The translations under genes and the position numbers were made by a program. Below are positions 11,557 to 18,272 of a DNA stretch of 64,000 nucleotides, piece after piece (the stretch's first letter is position 1; each line of letters starts with the position of its first letter). The stretch comes from Roseibium marinum (GTDB taxonomy: Bacteria > Pseudomonadota > Alphaproteobacteria > Rhizobiales > Stappiaceae): contig NZ_PPCN01000001.1 of assembly GCF_002906165.1 (NCBI RefSeq), positions 434,001-498,000 on the forward strand. Reading direction: 5' to 3'. The notes under the pieces are model-generated. The model was not told where the DNA came from, ran no database searches, and saw only the letters and a list, made by a program, of their open reading frames with translations.

Positions 11557-11598
11557 CCGGTTCGTCCGTCCCGGCCGCGGACTGAGTGTCTCAGGAGG

Positions 11599-12774
11599 TC
11601 AGGCAGCAGCGCGGGCATCGGCGAAGGCATGAATGCGTCGCATCGCCTCGCGCAGCGTTTCGTCCGGAACGGTCAGCGCCACCCGGATCAGGGATTTCGC
11701 GTTCTGTCCGAACGAGGGGCCGGGCATGACCGCAACTCCCTGGTTCTCAAGAAGACTCCAGGCGAATTGTTCGCCGTCCAGTCCGGTCCCGGAAACGTCG
11801 ATCATGATGAACATGCCGCCGGACACCCTGCAGGTCTTGAGAGAAGCGCAACCTGTAAGTTCGCGGGAAATCAACCGGGCCCGCGCGGCGTAGCTTTTGC
11901 GCATGCGTTCCGCCGTATCGAAATCGCCGCGCAGGGCGGCTTCGGTCATGTCCGCGATGAAGGGCTGGTTGCCGAACAGAATGGTTTCGGAAATCGGCAG
12001 GAGCTTCGTGCAGAATTCTTCCGGTCCGACCGCCCAGCCGCTGCGAAAACCCGTCGCCGCGAATGACTTGGAGATGGACGAGGTGACGACCGTCCTCTCT
12101 CGAAGCGCCTCGATCTCGAGCGGTGAGGCGAATTCGCCCTCGAATATGAGGTCCTCGTAAACCTCGTCGCAGACGATCCACAGGTCGTGGCTGCAGGCAA
12201 GGGCTCCAAGCTCAACGAGCGTATCCCGGTCGAGCAGGGATCCGGTCGGATTGTGCGGTGTGTTGAGCAGCAGAACACGGCTTGCCGGGGTGATGGCGCG
12301 TGCGAGGTCCGACGGGCGCATGATGAACCCGTCCTCGATATTCAGCGGGACGGGCTGCAGGATCGCGCCGGGCGCTCGAACGACACCTTCATAGGTCGCG
12401 TAATAGGGATCTCCCACCAGAACGCCGTCTCCGGCGCCGGCAAGCGCTGTGATGACGGCATACAGAGCGGTCTGGGTTCCCGGAAAGCAAAGGATATTGG
12501 CGCTGGTGATCCCGGGAAAACGCGGCGCGTATTTCTCGATCAGCGCGTTCAAAAGGCCCTGTTCGCCGCGCCCGTTGGAATAATGGGTCCGGCCCCGGCG
12601 CATGGAGGCCGCGCAGACATCGACCAGTTGCGGGTCGACGGCTATGTCCGGTTCGCCGATCGTCAGTTCGATCACGTCCTCGCCGGCGGCTGTCTTTTCC
12701 CGGGCGGCGTTGTGAACAGCCCATTTTTCTCCGCCGAGGTCGGCGAGGCGATCGGTGATACCTGCGTAGCGCAT
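11599..12774 (-). CDS. PLP-dependent aminotransferase, class I/II
   Basis: Fold-type I aminotransferase of 391 residues interconverting an amino acid and its 2-oxo acid; the substrate is not evident. Visible motifs are TIGEPDIAVD, the aromatic stacking segment GDPYYATYEG, NTPHNPTGS near 171-179, DEVYEDL near 203, and SSISKSFAATGFRSGW with the PLP lysine at about residue 236 and the phosphate-binding Arg in GFRSGW. The ATG has AGGA eight bases upstream. It begins 15 bases after the tetR stop, so the two genes are almost certainly co-transcribed and controlled by the operator before tetR. Confidence 0.9.
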   Translation of the reverse strand: MRYAGITDRLADLGGEKWAVHNAAREKTAAGEDVIELTIGEPDIAVDPQLVDVCAASMRRGRTHYSNGRGEQGLLNALIEKYAPRFPGITSANILCFPGTQTALYAVITALAGAGDGVLVGDPYYATYEGVVRAPGAILQPVPLNIEDGFIMRPSDLARAITPASRVLLLNTPHNPTGSLLDRDTLVELGALACSHDLWIVCDEVYEDLIFEGEFASPLEIEALRERTVVTSSISKSFAATGFRSGWAVGPEEFCTKLLPISETILFGNQPFIADMTEAALRGDFDTAERMRKSYAARARLISRELTGCASLKTCRVSGGMFIMIDVSGTGLDGEQFAWSLLENQGVAVMPGPSFGQNAKSLIRVALTVPDETLREAMRRIHAFADARAAA

Positions 12775-12789
12775 GTGGACGTTCCTGTT

Positions 12790-13440
12790 TTAGGTGTGCT
12801 GCTTGCCGCCCGAGAGGCTGCCTGCGGGCAAATTGAGCAGGCGTTCGCCTGCCTCTATGATGAGATCAGGCAGGATGGCGCGGCTGTAGAGACCCGAATT
12901 GAGCGAGCCCTCCATCCACAGACCGTCGATCAGCCCGTTCAGCGCGATGGCATGACGCCGGCACTCGGCGGAGCTTCGGGGAAGGTCATGTGCTGCAAGG
13001 ACTGGCTCGATCAGGCTCTCCAGAAGGGTCAGATAGTCCCTGTAGCCTTCGCGGTGAATGTCGGCGAAATCGGTGTCGTACCGGACGCGGCCGATAAAGG
13101 TTGCCCACAAGGAAACTTTCTCTTCCGACAGGTTGGGCATGGTCATGTTGGCAATCAGGAAGTGGCGCAACTGATCGTTCGCGCCGCCGGTGAACTGACG
13201 TGCCCTTGTGTCTGCTTCGGCGGTCAACTGGCCGATCAGGTAGGCGTAGGCGCTGGTGATCAGACCGTTCTTGCTGCCGAAATAATGGCGTACGAGGCCT
13301 GCGGTGACGCCGGCCTCTTCCGCGATCCTGCGCACGGTCGCCCCCTTCAGACCTTCTTGCGCGACACAGGTCAGCGCCGCCTCCAGAAGGGTGCGTTTGC
13401 GCTCGTCAAGCGTCAGTCGGCGGAATGCTTTTCGGCTCAT
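12790..13440 (-). CDS. TetR/AcrR-family transcriptional regulator (BetI-like)
   Basis: One-component repressor of 216 residues. The N-terminal helix-turn-helix is clear, ATVRRIAEEAGVTAGLVRHYFGSKNGLI at about 34-61, followed by a C-terminal ligand domain with GLIDGLWMEGSLNSG, typical of the BetI/TetR_C_6 group. A perfect 16-bp palindrome lies about 25 bases upstream of its start, and a related palindrome lies in the divergent dehydrogenase/aldolase promoter. This suggests it autoregulates and controls those genes. The ligand is unknown. The aminotransferase gene follows after 15 bases. Confidence 0.92.
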   Translation of the reverse strand: MSRKAFRRLTLDERKRTLLEAALTCVAQEGLKGATVRRIAEEAGVTAGLVRHYFGSKNGLITSAYAYLIGQLTAEADTRARQFTGGANDQLRHFLIANMTMPNLSEEKVSLWATFIGRVRYDTDFADIHREGYRDYLTLLESLIEPVLAAHDLPRSSAECRRHAIALNGLIDGLWMEGSLNSGLYSRAILPDLIIEAGERLLNLPAGSLSGGKQHT

Positions 13441-13464
13441 CGCAATATGGTTCTATTTCTCTTG

Positions 13465-13480
13465 TTATACAATTGTATAA
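13465..13480. promoter_or_regulatory. Palindromic operator upstream of tetR
   Basis: Perfect 16-bp palindrome TTATACAATTGTATAA, centred about 32 bases before the tetR start codon. Its TATACA-N2-TGTATA core recurs at 14528-14541. Position and symmetry fit a dimeric TetR-family operator overlapping the -10 region (autoregulation). Confidence 0.78.
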
Positions 13481-13517
13481 AATTTTGAAAGGCACAAGCC
13501 GGTACCGCGTTGCCGGG

Positions 13518-14474
13518 TCAGTAACCCTGATGCCTGTCGATCGCCAGCTGCGGCCGCTTGCCCTGAAGAAGCTCGACGGCAGATGCGCAGATCTGTTCCG
13601 CCACCACACTCGGTGTGGAATCGCTGGCGATATGGGGTGTGATCCTCAGCCGGTCATCGTGCCAGAACGGATGACTTTTCGGCAGGGGTTCTTCGCGGAA
13701 GACATCGAGGCTGGCCCCTGCCAGTTGGCCGTTGTCCAGAGCCGCCGCGAAATCGGCCTCGTGCAGGTGCTCGCCCCGGCCGATCTGGATCAGCCAGGCT
13801 CCGGGTTCAAGCTGATTGAAAAGTCGGCCGTTCAGGATGTTTTCCGTCTCATCGGTCAGTGGCAGCACGTTGATTGCGATCCGGCTGCCCTTGCAGGCCA
13901 TGTCCAATGCGTTGGCGCCTGAATGGTAGCTGATGCCGGCCTGCGGCTCCCTTGGTTCGCAGCGGCAGGCGACGGTTACGGAAAATCCCATGGCGGACAG
14001 CGCGCGGGCAATCGCGGCTCCCATCGTGCCGTTGCCAAGCACCGCGATCCGGGTTTCCTTCGGCGGTGACATGGGGAGCGGGTTCCAGATGCGCGCGCTC
14101 TGCTGGTCCTTCATCAGCGTGAACGAGCGTAGAAAATGGAGCGCTTCATGGGCCGCGTATCCAGCCATCAGATCCGCCTGGTGGGGATCGCGTACCCGGC
14201 AGATCAGGGAGTCTTCAGCGAGACTTGGATTGGCGAGGAGAGCGTCGACGCCCGCTCCGACGGACATTGCCATCTGCAGGTTCGGATAACGGGCAAAGGC
14301 GTCGTCGTCCGGCAGCCAGCAGACCGCGAAGCGGATGGACGCAGGATCGGACACTTCATGCGGGTCGAACAGCCGCACCTGGCTGCTGCTGCCCGTGAAG
14401 TCGAGGCCGTAGAAGCTTTTCAGATCCATTGTGCTGCTCAAAAGCACGCCACCGATTGTCTCTGTCTGTTCCAA
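13518..14474 (-). CDS. D-isomer-specific 2-hydroxyacid dehydrogenase (GhrA-like)
   Basis: NAD(P)-dependent reductase of 2-oxo acids to D-2-hydroxy acids, 318 residues. The Rossmann motif is VLGNGTMGAAIA (about 145-156). The catalytic triad is visible as Arg233 in IGRGEHL, Glu262 in DVFREEPLP and His281 in ITPHIAS, the glyoxylate/hydroxypyruvate reductase A pattern. The start is TTG (14472-14474) with AGGAG seven bases upstream. It diverges from the class II aldolase gene, and the intervening region carries a copy of the TetR-type palindrome. The true substrate may be another 2-oxo acid, for example one made by the nearby aminotransferase. Confidence 0.9.
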   Translation of the reverse strand: MEQTETIGGVLLSSTMDLKSFYGLDFTGSSSQVRLFDPHEVSDPASIRFAVCWLPDDDAFARYPNLQMAMSVGAGVDALLANPSLAEDSLICRVRDPHQADLMAGYAAHEALHFLRSFTLMKDQQSARIWNPLPMSPPKETRIAVLGNGTMGAAIARALSAMGFSVTVACRCEPREPQAGISYHSGANALDMACKGSRIAINVLPLTDETENILNGRLFNQLEPGAWLIQIGRGEHLHEADFAAALDNGQLAGASLDVFREEPLPKSHPFWHDDRLRITPHIASDSTPSVVAEQICASAVELLQGKRPQLAIDRHQGY

Positions 14475-14527
14475 GTGATGTCTCCTGCGGCGCTTGTCGG
14501 AATTTTCTCTTGCTCCTGGCGCTTAGT

Positions 14528-14541
14528 TATACAAGTGTATA
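14528..14541. promoter_or_regulatory. Second TetR-type operator in divergent promoter
   Basis: Inverted repeat TATACA-AG-TGTATA between the dehydrogenase (starts at 14474, minus) and the aldolase (starts at 14616, plus). It has the same half-site as the palindrome before tetR, so one regulator dimer here could control both directions. Confidence 0.75.
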
Positions 14542-14615
14542 TCAATGAGTAAAGCGTTTGGCAGGTCTGCATTCGCAAGTGCGATGCGGCCGCAGTCACC
14601 TGAAGGGAAAAATCG

Positions 14616-15377
14616 ATGTTGCAGACCAGCCGGGCCGGCGATGTGAGCAAGGCTGAGTATGAAGCCCGGGTCGAGCTTGCGGCCTGTTACCGGCTCGCGG
14701 CGCATTTCAGGATGACCGACCTTATCTATACCCACATTACAGCGAAGGTGCCCGGAGAGCCGGGACATTTCCTGATCAATCCCTATGGCTATTTGTGGGA
14801 GGAGATCACGGCATCGTCGCTGGTGAAGATCGATGTGGAGGGCAACAAGGTCTGCGACAGCCCGAACCGGGTCAACCCGGCGGGCTTCACGATTCACAGC
14901 GCGGTTCACAGGGCCCGCAGCGACGCGGCCTGGGTCATGCACACGCATACGCGGGCAGGGGTCGCCGTTTCCTCGTTGAAGGACGGGCTGCTGCCGTTGA
15001 ACCAGATCGCCCTGCAGTTCTACGGCCGCATCGGCTACCACGACTATGAAGGAATTGCGCTCGACCTGGAGGAGCGCGAACGGATTGTCGAAAGCCTGGG
15101 GGCATTTCCCGCCCTGATCCTGCGCAACCACGGCCTGCTGACCGTGGGGGAAAGCGCCGGGCAGATGTTTTCCGGCATGTTCTATCTCAACCGGGCCTGC
15201 GAAATTCAGGAATCCACGCTGTCGATGGGATTGCCGCTCGCAAAGATCGAGGAAGCACTGGCGGGACATGTCACCCGGCAATACGACAAGATGGCCTTCG
15301 GCGACGGAGACTTGCTGCTTGAATGGGAGGCAATGATGCGCCTCGCGGATCGCCTCGGCGATGATTTTCGCGAGTAG
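14616..15377 (+). CDS. Class II aldolase/adducin-family protein
   Basis: Metal-dependent class II aldolase-like enzyme of 253 residues. Three zinc-ligand histidines are visible: HTH in VMHTHTRAGVAV (about 109 and 111) and the third in LRNHGLLTVG (about 172). GFTIHSAVHRARSDAAWVMH precedes them as in the family. The family includes sugar-phosphate aldolases, MtnB dehydratase and decarboxylases; none can be chosen from sequence. The ATG has GAAGGG upstream. It is divergent from the 2-hydroxyacid dehydrogenase with a shared operator, and a strong terminator follows, so it is a single-gene transcript. Confidence 0.88.
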   Translation: MLQTSRAGDVSKAEYEARVELAACYRLAAHFRMTDLIYTHITAKVPGEPGHFLINPYGYLWEEITASSLVKIDVEGNKVCDSPNRVNPAGFTIHSAVHRARSDAAWVMHTHTRAGVAVSSLKDGLLPLNQIALQFYGRIGYHDYEGIALDLEERERIVESLGAFPALILRNHGLLTVGESAGQMFSGMFYLNRACEIQESTLSMGLPLAKIEEALAGHVTRQYDKMAFGDGDLLLEWEAMMRLADRLGDDFRE

Positions 15378-15960
15378 ACAAATTTAGTAGATTTTTCAGC
15401 CCTTTGTAATGTTGGTGTCGTATTTTCATGAAAGTGTTCAGCAACATATAAATTGTTGCTGAATTTTTGTCTTTGCCTACAAAACAGTCAGGCAAGTCCT
15501 TGACTTGGCGGATCTGCGTGTTAGCCTCGCCGTATCCTGATTTGCCGGTAATTCGGCATTTCACGGGCAGAAAATGTTTGATCTGGTCTGTGTCGCTCAG
15601 GAATGAGCGATTGGAAACACTGTCAGGCAGCCGCCCGTGAAACTAAGGCAGAGGTTTGAAATGTCGCCGGCTCCCCGGCGATGTTGGGCCAAGAAATGAT
15701 GAGAGCCCGAACCTCCTGGTTGCGTCTTCTGTAGCTGACCAGTTTGCCAAACAAGCACACTTTTTCCGGTGAGCATTTCAGACATCTGGAATGCAAGCCA
15801 CCGGGCCACAGGGAAGCTGGCCGACAAGAGTCCGGCTTGGGGAACCCGTGTCCTTGCCGGAAGGCCGGAGCCCGTCAATGTGCCTCAGGCAGCGGCGAAA
15901 CCTGTCGGGCCTGCGGCAAAGTATCAGCAAGCGGTTAAAGCAAGCCAAGGAACTGGATTG
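15378..15960. other. Intergenic region between aldolase and TusA-like genes (583 bases)
   Basis: Apart from the terminator at 15437-15468, no gene is well supported. A GTG-initiated in-frame extension of the next gene reaches back to 15769, but its first 64 residues (Ala/Pro/Lys-rich) match nothing I recognise. A short minus-strand open frame at 15597-15878 lacks domain character and a convincing ribosome site. The region is less GC-rich than flanking genes. Confidence 0.45.
15437..15468 (+). terminator. Intrinsic terminator after the class II aldolase
   Basis: Nine-base perfect stem TTCAGCAAC / GTTGCTGAA (15437-15445, 15455-15463) with a nine-base AT-rich loop and a following U-run. It lies 60 bases after the aldolase stop codon. 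Confidence 0.85.
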
Positions 15961-16161
15961 ATGGAAGTTACGAACGCTATAGACTGCAACGGATTGTCCG
16001 CAGCACCGACCCTTTTGCGTATCAAGCAGGCGCTGGTGGGACTGGTCGATGACGCTCTGCCGTTGGAGATCCTGGTGGACGCCGATTGCGACCGTGACCG
16101 CTTGCGCCGTTCGCTCGGGCTACAGGGTGATGCCGTCCGCCTGGTGTCCCGGCCGCAATAG
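15961..16161 (+). CDS. Small TusA/SirA-like protein lacking the CPxP cysteine
   Basis: A 66-residue product whose pattern follows the TusA sulfur-carrier fold: an initial strand with IDCNGLSAAPTLLRIKQAL (family form D-x-x-G-L-x-C-P-x-P), then LEILVDADCDRDRLRRSLGLQGDAVRLVSR for the second half. The catalytic CPxP is replaced by SAAP, so classical persulfide transfer from that position is unlikely; other cysteines sit at about residues 9 and 43. The chosen ATG has AAGGA nine bases upstream. It lies 231 bases before the methyltransferase on the same strand. Assignment is by my own pattern reading and is moderate. Confidence 0.55.
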   Translation: MEVTNAIDCNGLSAAPTLLRIKQALVGLVDDALPLEILVDADCDRDRLRRSLGLQGDAVRLVSRPQ

Positions 16162-16247
16162 CGCCCTTCTCGGGACAAGCTCTTCTTCGCGAAGTCTCAC
16201 CATTCCCAAGGTCATTTCATCCTCATTTATGAGTTCGTGAGCTGACG

Positions 16248-16275
16248 GCTGTCCGCATCGCCACACGCGGACAGC
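16248..16275 (+). promoter_or_regulatory. Hairpin between TusA-like gene and methyltransferase
   Basis: Perfect 9-bp stem GCTGTCCGC / GCGGACAGC (16248-16256, 16267-16275) with a ten-base loop, followed by a short T-run. It could end the small gene's transcript or be part of a leader for the methyltransferase. Confidence 0.5.
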
Positions 16276-16343
16276 TTTGTCCGGTGCGTCTCCCGCGCCG
16301 GGAAATTTACCAAAACACATCGATGTCCGGAACGGCAGGGAGC

Positions 16344-16384
16344 TTGCCGGCCGGGTGCGGCAGCCGGCTCGACGCGGCCGGCAA
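16344..16384 (+). promoter_or_regulatory. GC-rich hairpin directly upstream of methyltransferase ribosome site
   Basis: Perfect 10-bp stem TTGCCGGCCG / CGGCCGGCAA (16344-16353, 16375-16384) with a 21-base loop. It ends three bases before the AAGGA ribosome-binding site of the methyltransferase. This placement could limit translation initiation. Confidence 0.5.
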
Positions 16385-16392
16385 ACAAGGAA

Positions 16393-17334
16393 ATGATTTT
16401 GCCTGATCTGAATGTTGACGAAATGCCGTCCGGAACGTCCGTTCCGGTTCCTGCAAAAGGGGTCAGTCCGGAAGTGCCTGATTTCGCTTTCGATCCGACC
16501 GATCCCTGGACGGAGACTTTCCAGAAAGGTCTGGAGCGCGCCGGGCTGTCCGGCAAGCGTATTTACGAAGTGGGTATCGGCACCGGGACCAATGTGGCCT
16601 TTCTCCTGCGCATGTGCGGTGCCGCGCATGTGTCGGGCAGCGATCTCGACCCGCGGCTGGTTGTTCTGGCCGAACGCAACGTCAGGAGTCTGGCTCCGGA
16701 AAAAGCGAATCTGTTTCATCCGGTCAGGGGCGCGGTGAGCCTGATCGATACGGAGGAAGCTCGAGCCCGGATCGCCGAGACCGACGTCATCATCGCCTGC
16801 CTGCCGCAGGTTGGCGATCCTGGCGACAGGCGGCTGACAGCTTTCCGCAAGGCCCAGGCCGTCGAGTTGCCGGAGGGCGCGGGCGAAAAGGCCGACGACC
16901 ACATCGCTCATTATTATCCGTGGGCGGCTTTCGACGAATATCCGTTCAATTCGGTTGGTCTGGGTTTGAACGAGGCGCTGCTGCACCGCATTCGGGATCA
17001 CGCGCCGACCGCGCAGGTGATCATGAATTTCGGCTGCCGGATCGGAACCGACATCATTTTCGAACTGTTCGAAGCCAATGGGTTCCGGCCGGAAAAGCTG
17101 CATTCCCAGATCGTCCGCCAGGATGCGGGGACCGATATTTCGTTCTTTGTAATGCTTGAAAAAGCGTTGAGGGGAACCGGGCTGGAAAAGGATCTGGTCT
17201 GCGCGTTCTTCGCGGATGAAGGTGCGCTCAGGCCTTTGTCTGCCAGCGAAGCACAGGACCTGCTTGACCGGGATCCCGATACGCCACTCTACCATGAGGT
17301 TTGTGTGATCCGCGCCGTACCGGTGGCGGCGTGA
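16393..17334 (+). CDS. SAM-dependent methyltransferase resembling methionine S-methyltransferase (MMT/MmtN-like)
   Basis: Class I methyltransferase of 313 residues. SAM motif I is YEVGIGTGTNVAFLL near 58, followed by VSGSDLDPRLVVLAERNV. The later half shows CLPQVGDPG (136-144), VGLGLNEALL (188-197), VIMNFGCRIG (209-218), ELFEANGFRPEKL and DAGTDISFFVMLEK. From memory, these parallel in order and spacing the methyltransferase domain of plant methionine S-methyltransferase (CIPQILNP, GLGLIARAV, MIFNMGGRPG, LFERRGFR, AADTDIS). Bacterial MmtN, which makes S-methylmethionine on a DMSP route, is of similar size. The AAGGA site is very close to the ATG, so TTG at 16399 is a possible start. General methyltransferase identity is firm; the substrate is inference. 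Confidence 0.72.
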   Translation: MILPDLNVDEMPSGTSVPVPAKGVSPEVPDFAFDPTDPWTETFQKGLERAGLSGKRIYEVGIGTGTNVAFLLRMCGAAHVSGSDLDPRLVVLAERNVRSLAPEKANLFHPVRGAVSLIDTEEARARIAETDVIIACLPQVGDPGDRRLTAFRKAQAVELPEGAGEKADDHIAHYYPWAAFDEYPFNSVGLGLNEALLHRIRDHAPTAQVIMNFGCRIGTDIIFELFEANGFRPEKLHSQIVRQDAGTDISFFVMLEKALRGTGLEKDLVCAFFADEGALRPLSASEAQDLLDRDPDTPLYHEVCVIRAVPVAA

Positions 17335-17369
17335 CGGCACTGTCATGAATGGAGACGACTGACCGGCAT

Positions 17370-17996
17370 TTACATGGGCTGTGTAACCCGTCTGAGCGTG
17401 AGATTGATCCGGCCGCCGTTTTTCAGAAGCGTCGAGGTGCCGGCCAGGACCCTGTCGATACCGTGAAAGGCAAGGCGGGCCTCGCCGCCGAGCACGACCA
17501 CATCGCCCGACTGCAGCCGGAAGGACTTCGTCGGGTCCTTCCGGCTCAGGCCGCCGACCCGGAAAGTGGCCGTGTCGCCGAGGGAGACCGAAATGACCGG
17601 GGCTTCAAAAGTCTGCTCGTCGCGATCCTGGTGCAATCCCATCCGGGCGGTGTTTTCATAATAGTTGATGAGACAGGCCTCTGGGTCAGGCGCTTCCGGG
17701 GCGAGATCTTTCCACAGGTTCGTCAAAAGCGCCGGCATCGCCGGCCAGGGATTTCCGCTGTCCGGATGATGAGGCTGATAGCGGTAGCCGCTGACATCCG
17801 AAACCCATCCGAGCGGTCCGCAATTGCTCATCCGCACAGTGAAGGCTTTGCCGGTCCTGGGCATTGCCGGCCTGTAGAAAGGCGCGCGGGCGACAACCGC
17901 CCGGATTTGCTCCAGCAATGTCTCCTGTGCGGCGCGACTGAAATAGCCGGGCAGATAGCTGAGGCCGCTCAGGCCGTTGACGGACAAATCGTTCAT
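17370..17996 (-). CDS. alkB: AlkB-type DNA repair dioxygenase
   Basis: Fe(II)/2-oxoglutarate-dependent dioxygenase that reverses 1-methyladenine and 3-methylcytosine damage. The 208-residue protein has the iron-binding HxD in LHQDRDE (His122, Asp124), the distal His178 in FHGIDRV and the 2-oxoglutarate Arg pair in RINLTLRRV near the C-terminus. The substrate-lid region TVRMSNCGPLGWVSD and YRYQP match bacterial AlkB. It converges with the methyltransferase gene, the stop codons being 35 bases apart, and stands alone with no ada gene alongside. Confidence 0.95.
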   Translation of the reverse strand: MNDLSVNGLSGLSYLPGYFSRAAQETLLEQIRAVVARAPFYRPAMPRTGKAFTVRMSNCGPLGWVSDVSGYRYQPHHPDSGNPWPAMPALLTNLWKDLAPEAPDPEACLINYYENTARMGLHQDRDEQTFEAPVISVSLGDTATFRVGGLSRKDPTKSFRLQSGDVVVLGGEARLAFHGIDRVLAGTSTLLKNGGRINLTLRRVTQPM

Positions 17997-18109
17997 GGGA
18001 ATCTTTTAGCGCAACGCAGGAATTGCCGCAGTCCCCGCTTCCGGTAACTTTCTGGGAAGAAATATAGGGCAAGAGAAGACATGTTTGCTATGTGTCCGTC
18101 GACAGATGG

Positions 18110-18139
18110 CTTGCAGGCAAAGTTTCATCCACCTATATA
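18110..18139 (+). promoter_or_regulatory. dnaK: RpoH-type heat-shock promoter of dnaK
   Basis: CTTGCA (18110-18115), a 16-base spacer and CCTATATA (18132-18139). This resembles the alphaproteobacterial sigma-32 consensus (CTTG... with CCTATAT-type -10). The same arrangement with the same spacer length occurs before hslV. Start would be about 130 bases upstream of the dnaK ATG. Confidence 0.75.
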
Positions 18140-18167
18140 GCGTTCAAGCTTCGCGCCAAATCCTGAA

Positions 18168-18204
18168 CCGAACGTTCGGGCGCGATGTCCGGGTAAATCC
18201 CGGA
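18168..18204 (+). promoter_or_regulatory. dnaK: Two hairpins in the dnaK leader
   Basis: A 12-bp palindrome CCGAACGTTCGG (18168-18179) and a stem TCCGGG-TAAAT-CCCGGA (18188-18204) lie in the transcribed leader, 69-105 bases before the dnaK start. They may be mRNA-stabilising or temperature-responsive structures; sequence alone cannot decide. Confidence 0.4.
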
Positions 18205-18272
18205 ACCCAAGTGAGAGGAGCCGGACTGACGCCTTCATGGGTCTATCCGGTTTGCTAGAAAGAGAGGCAGAT

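Noticed and set aside
15597..15878. 93-codon minus-strand frame after the class II aldolase
   Set aside because: No ribosome-binding site, no domain, and composition typical of a non-coding frame.
15769..15960. GTG-initiated N-terminal extension of the TusA-like gene
   Set aside because: The extra 64 residues resemble nothing I know, and the ATG at 15961 has a good ribosome site, so the short form is preferred, though the long form is not excluded.
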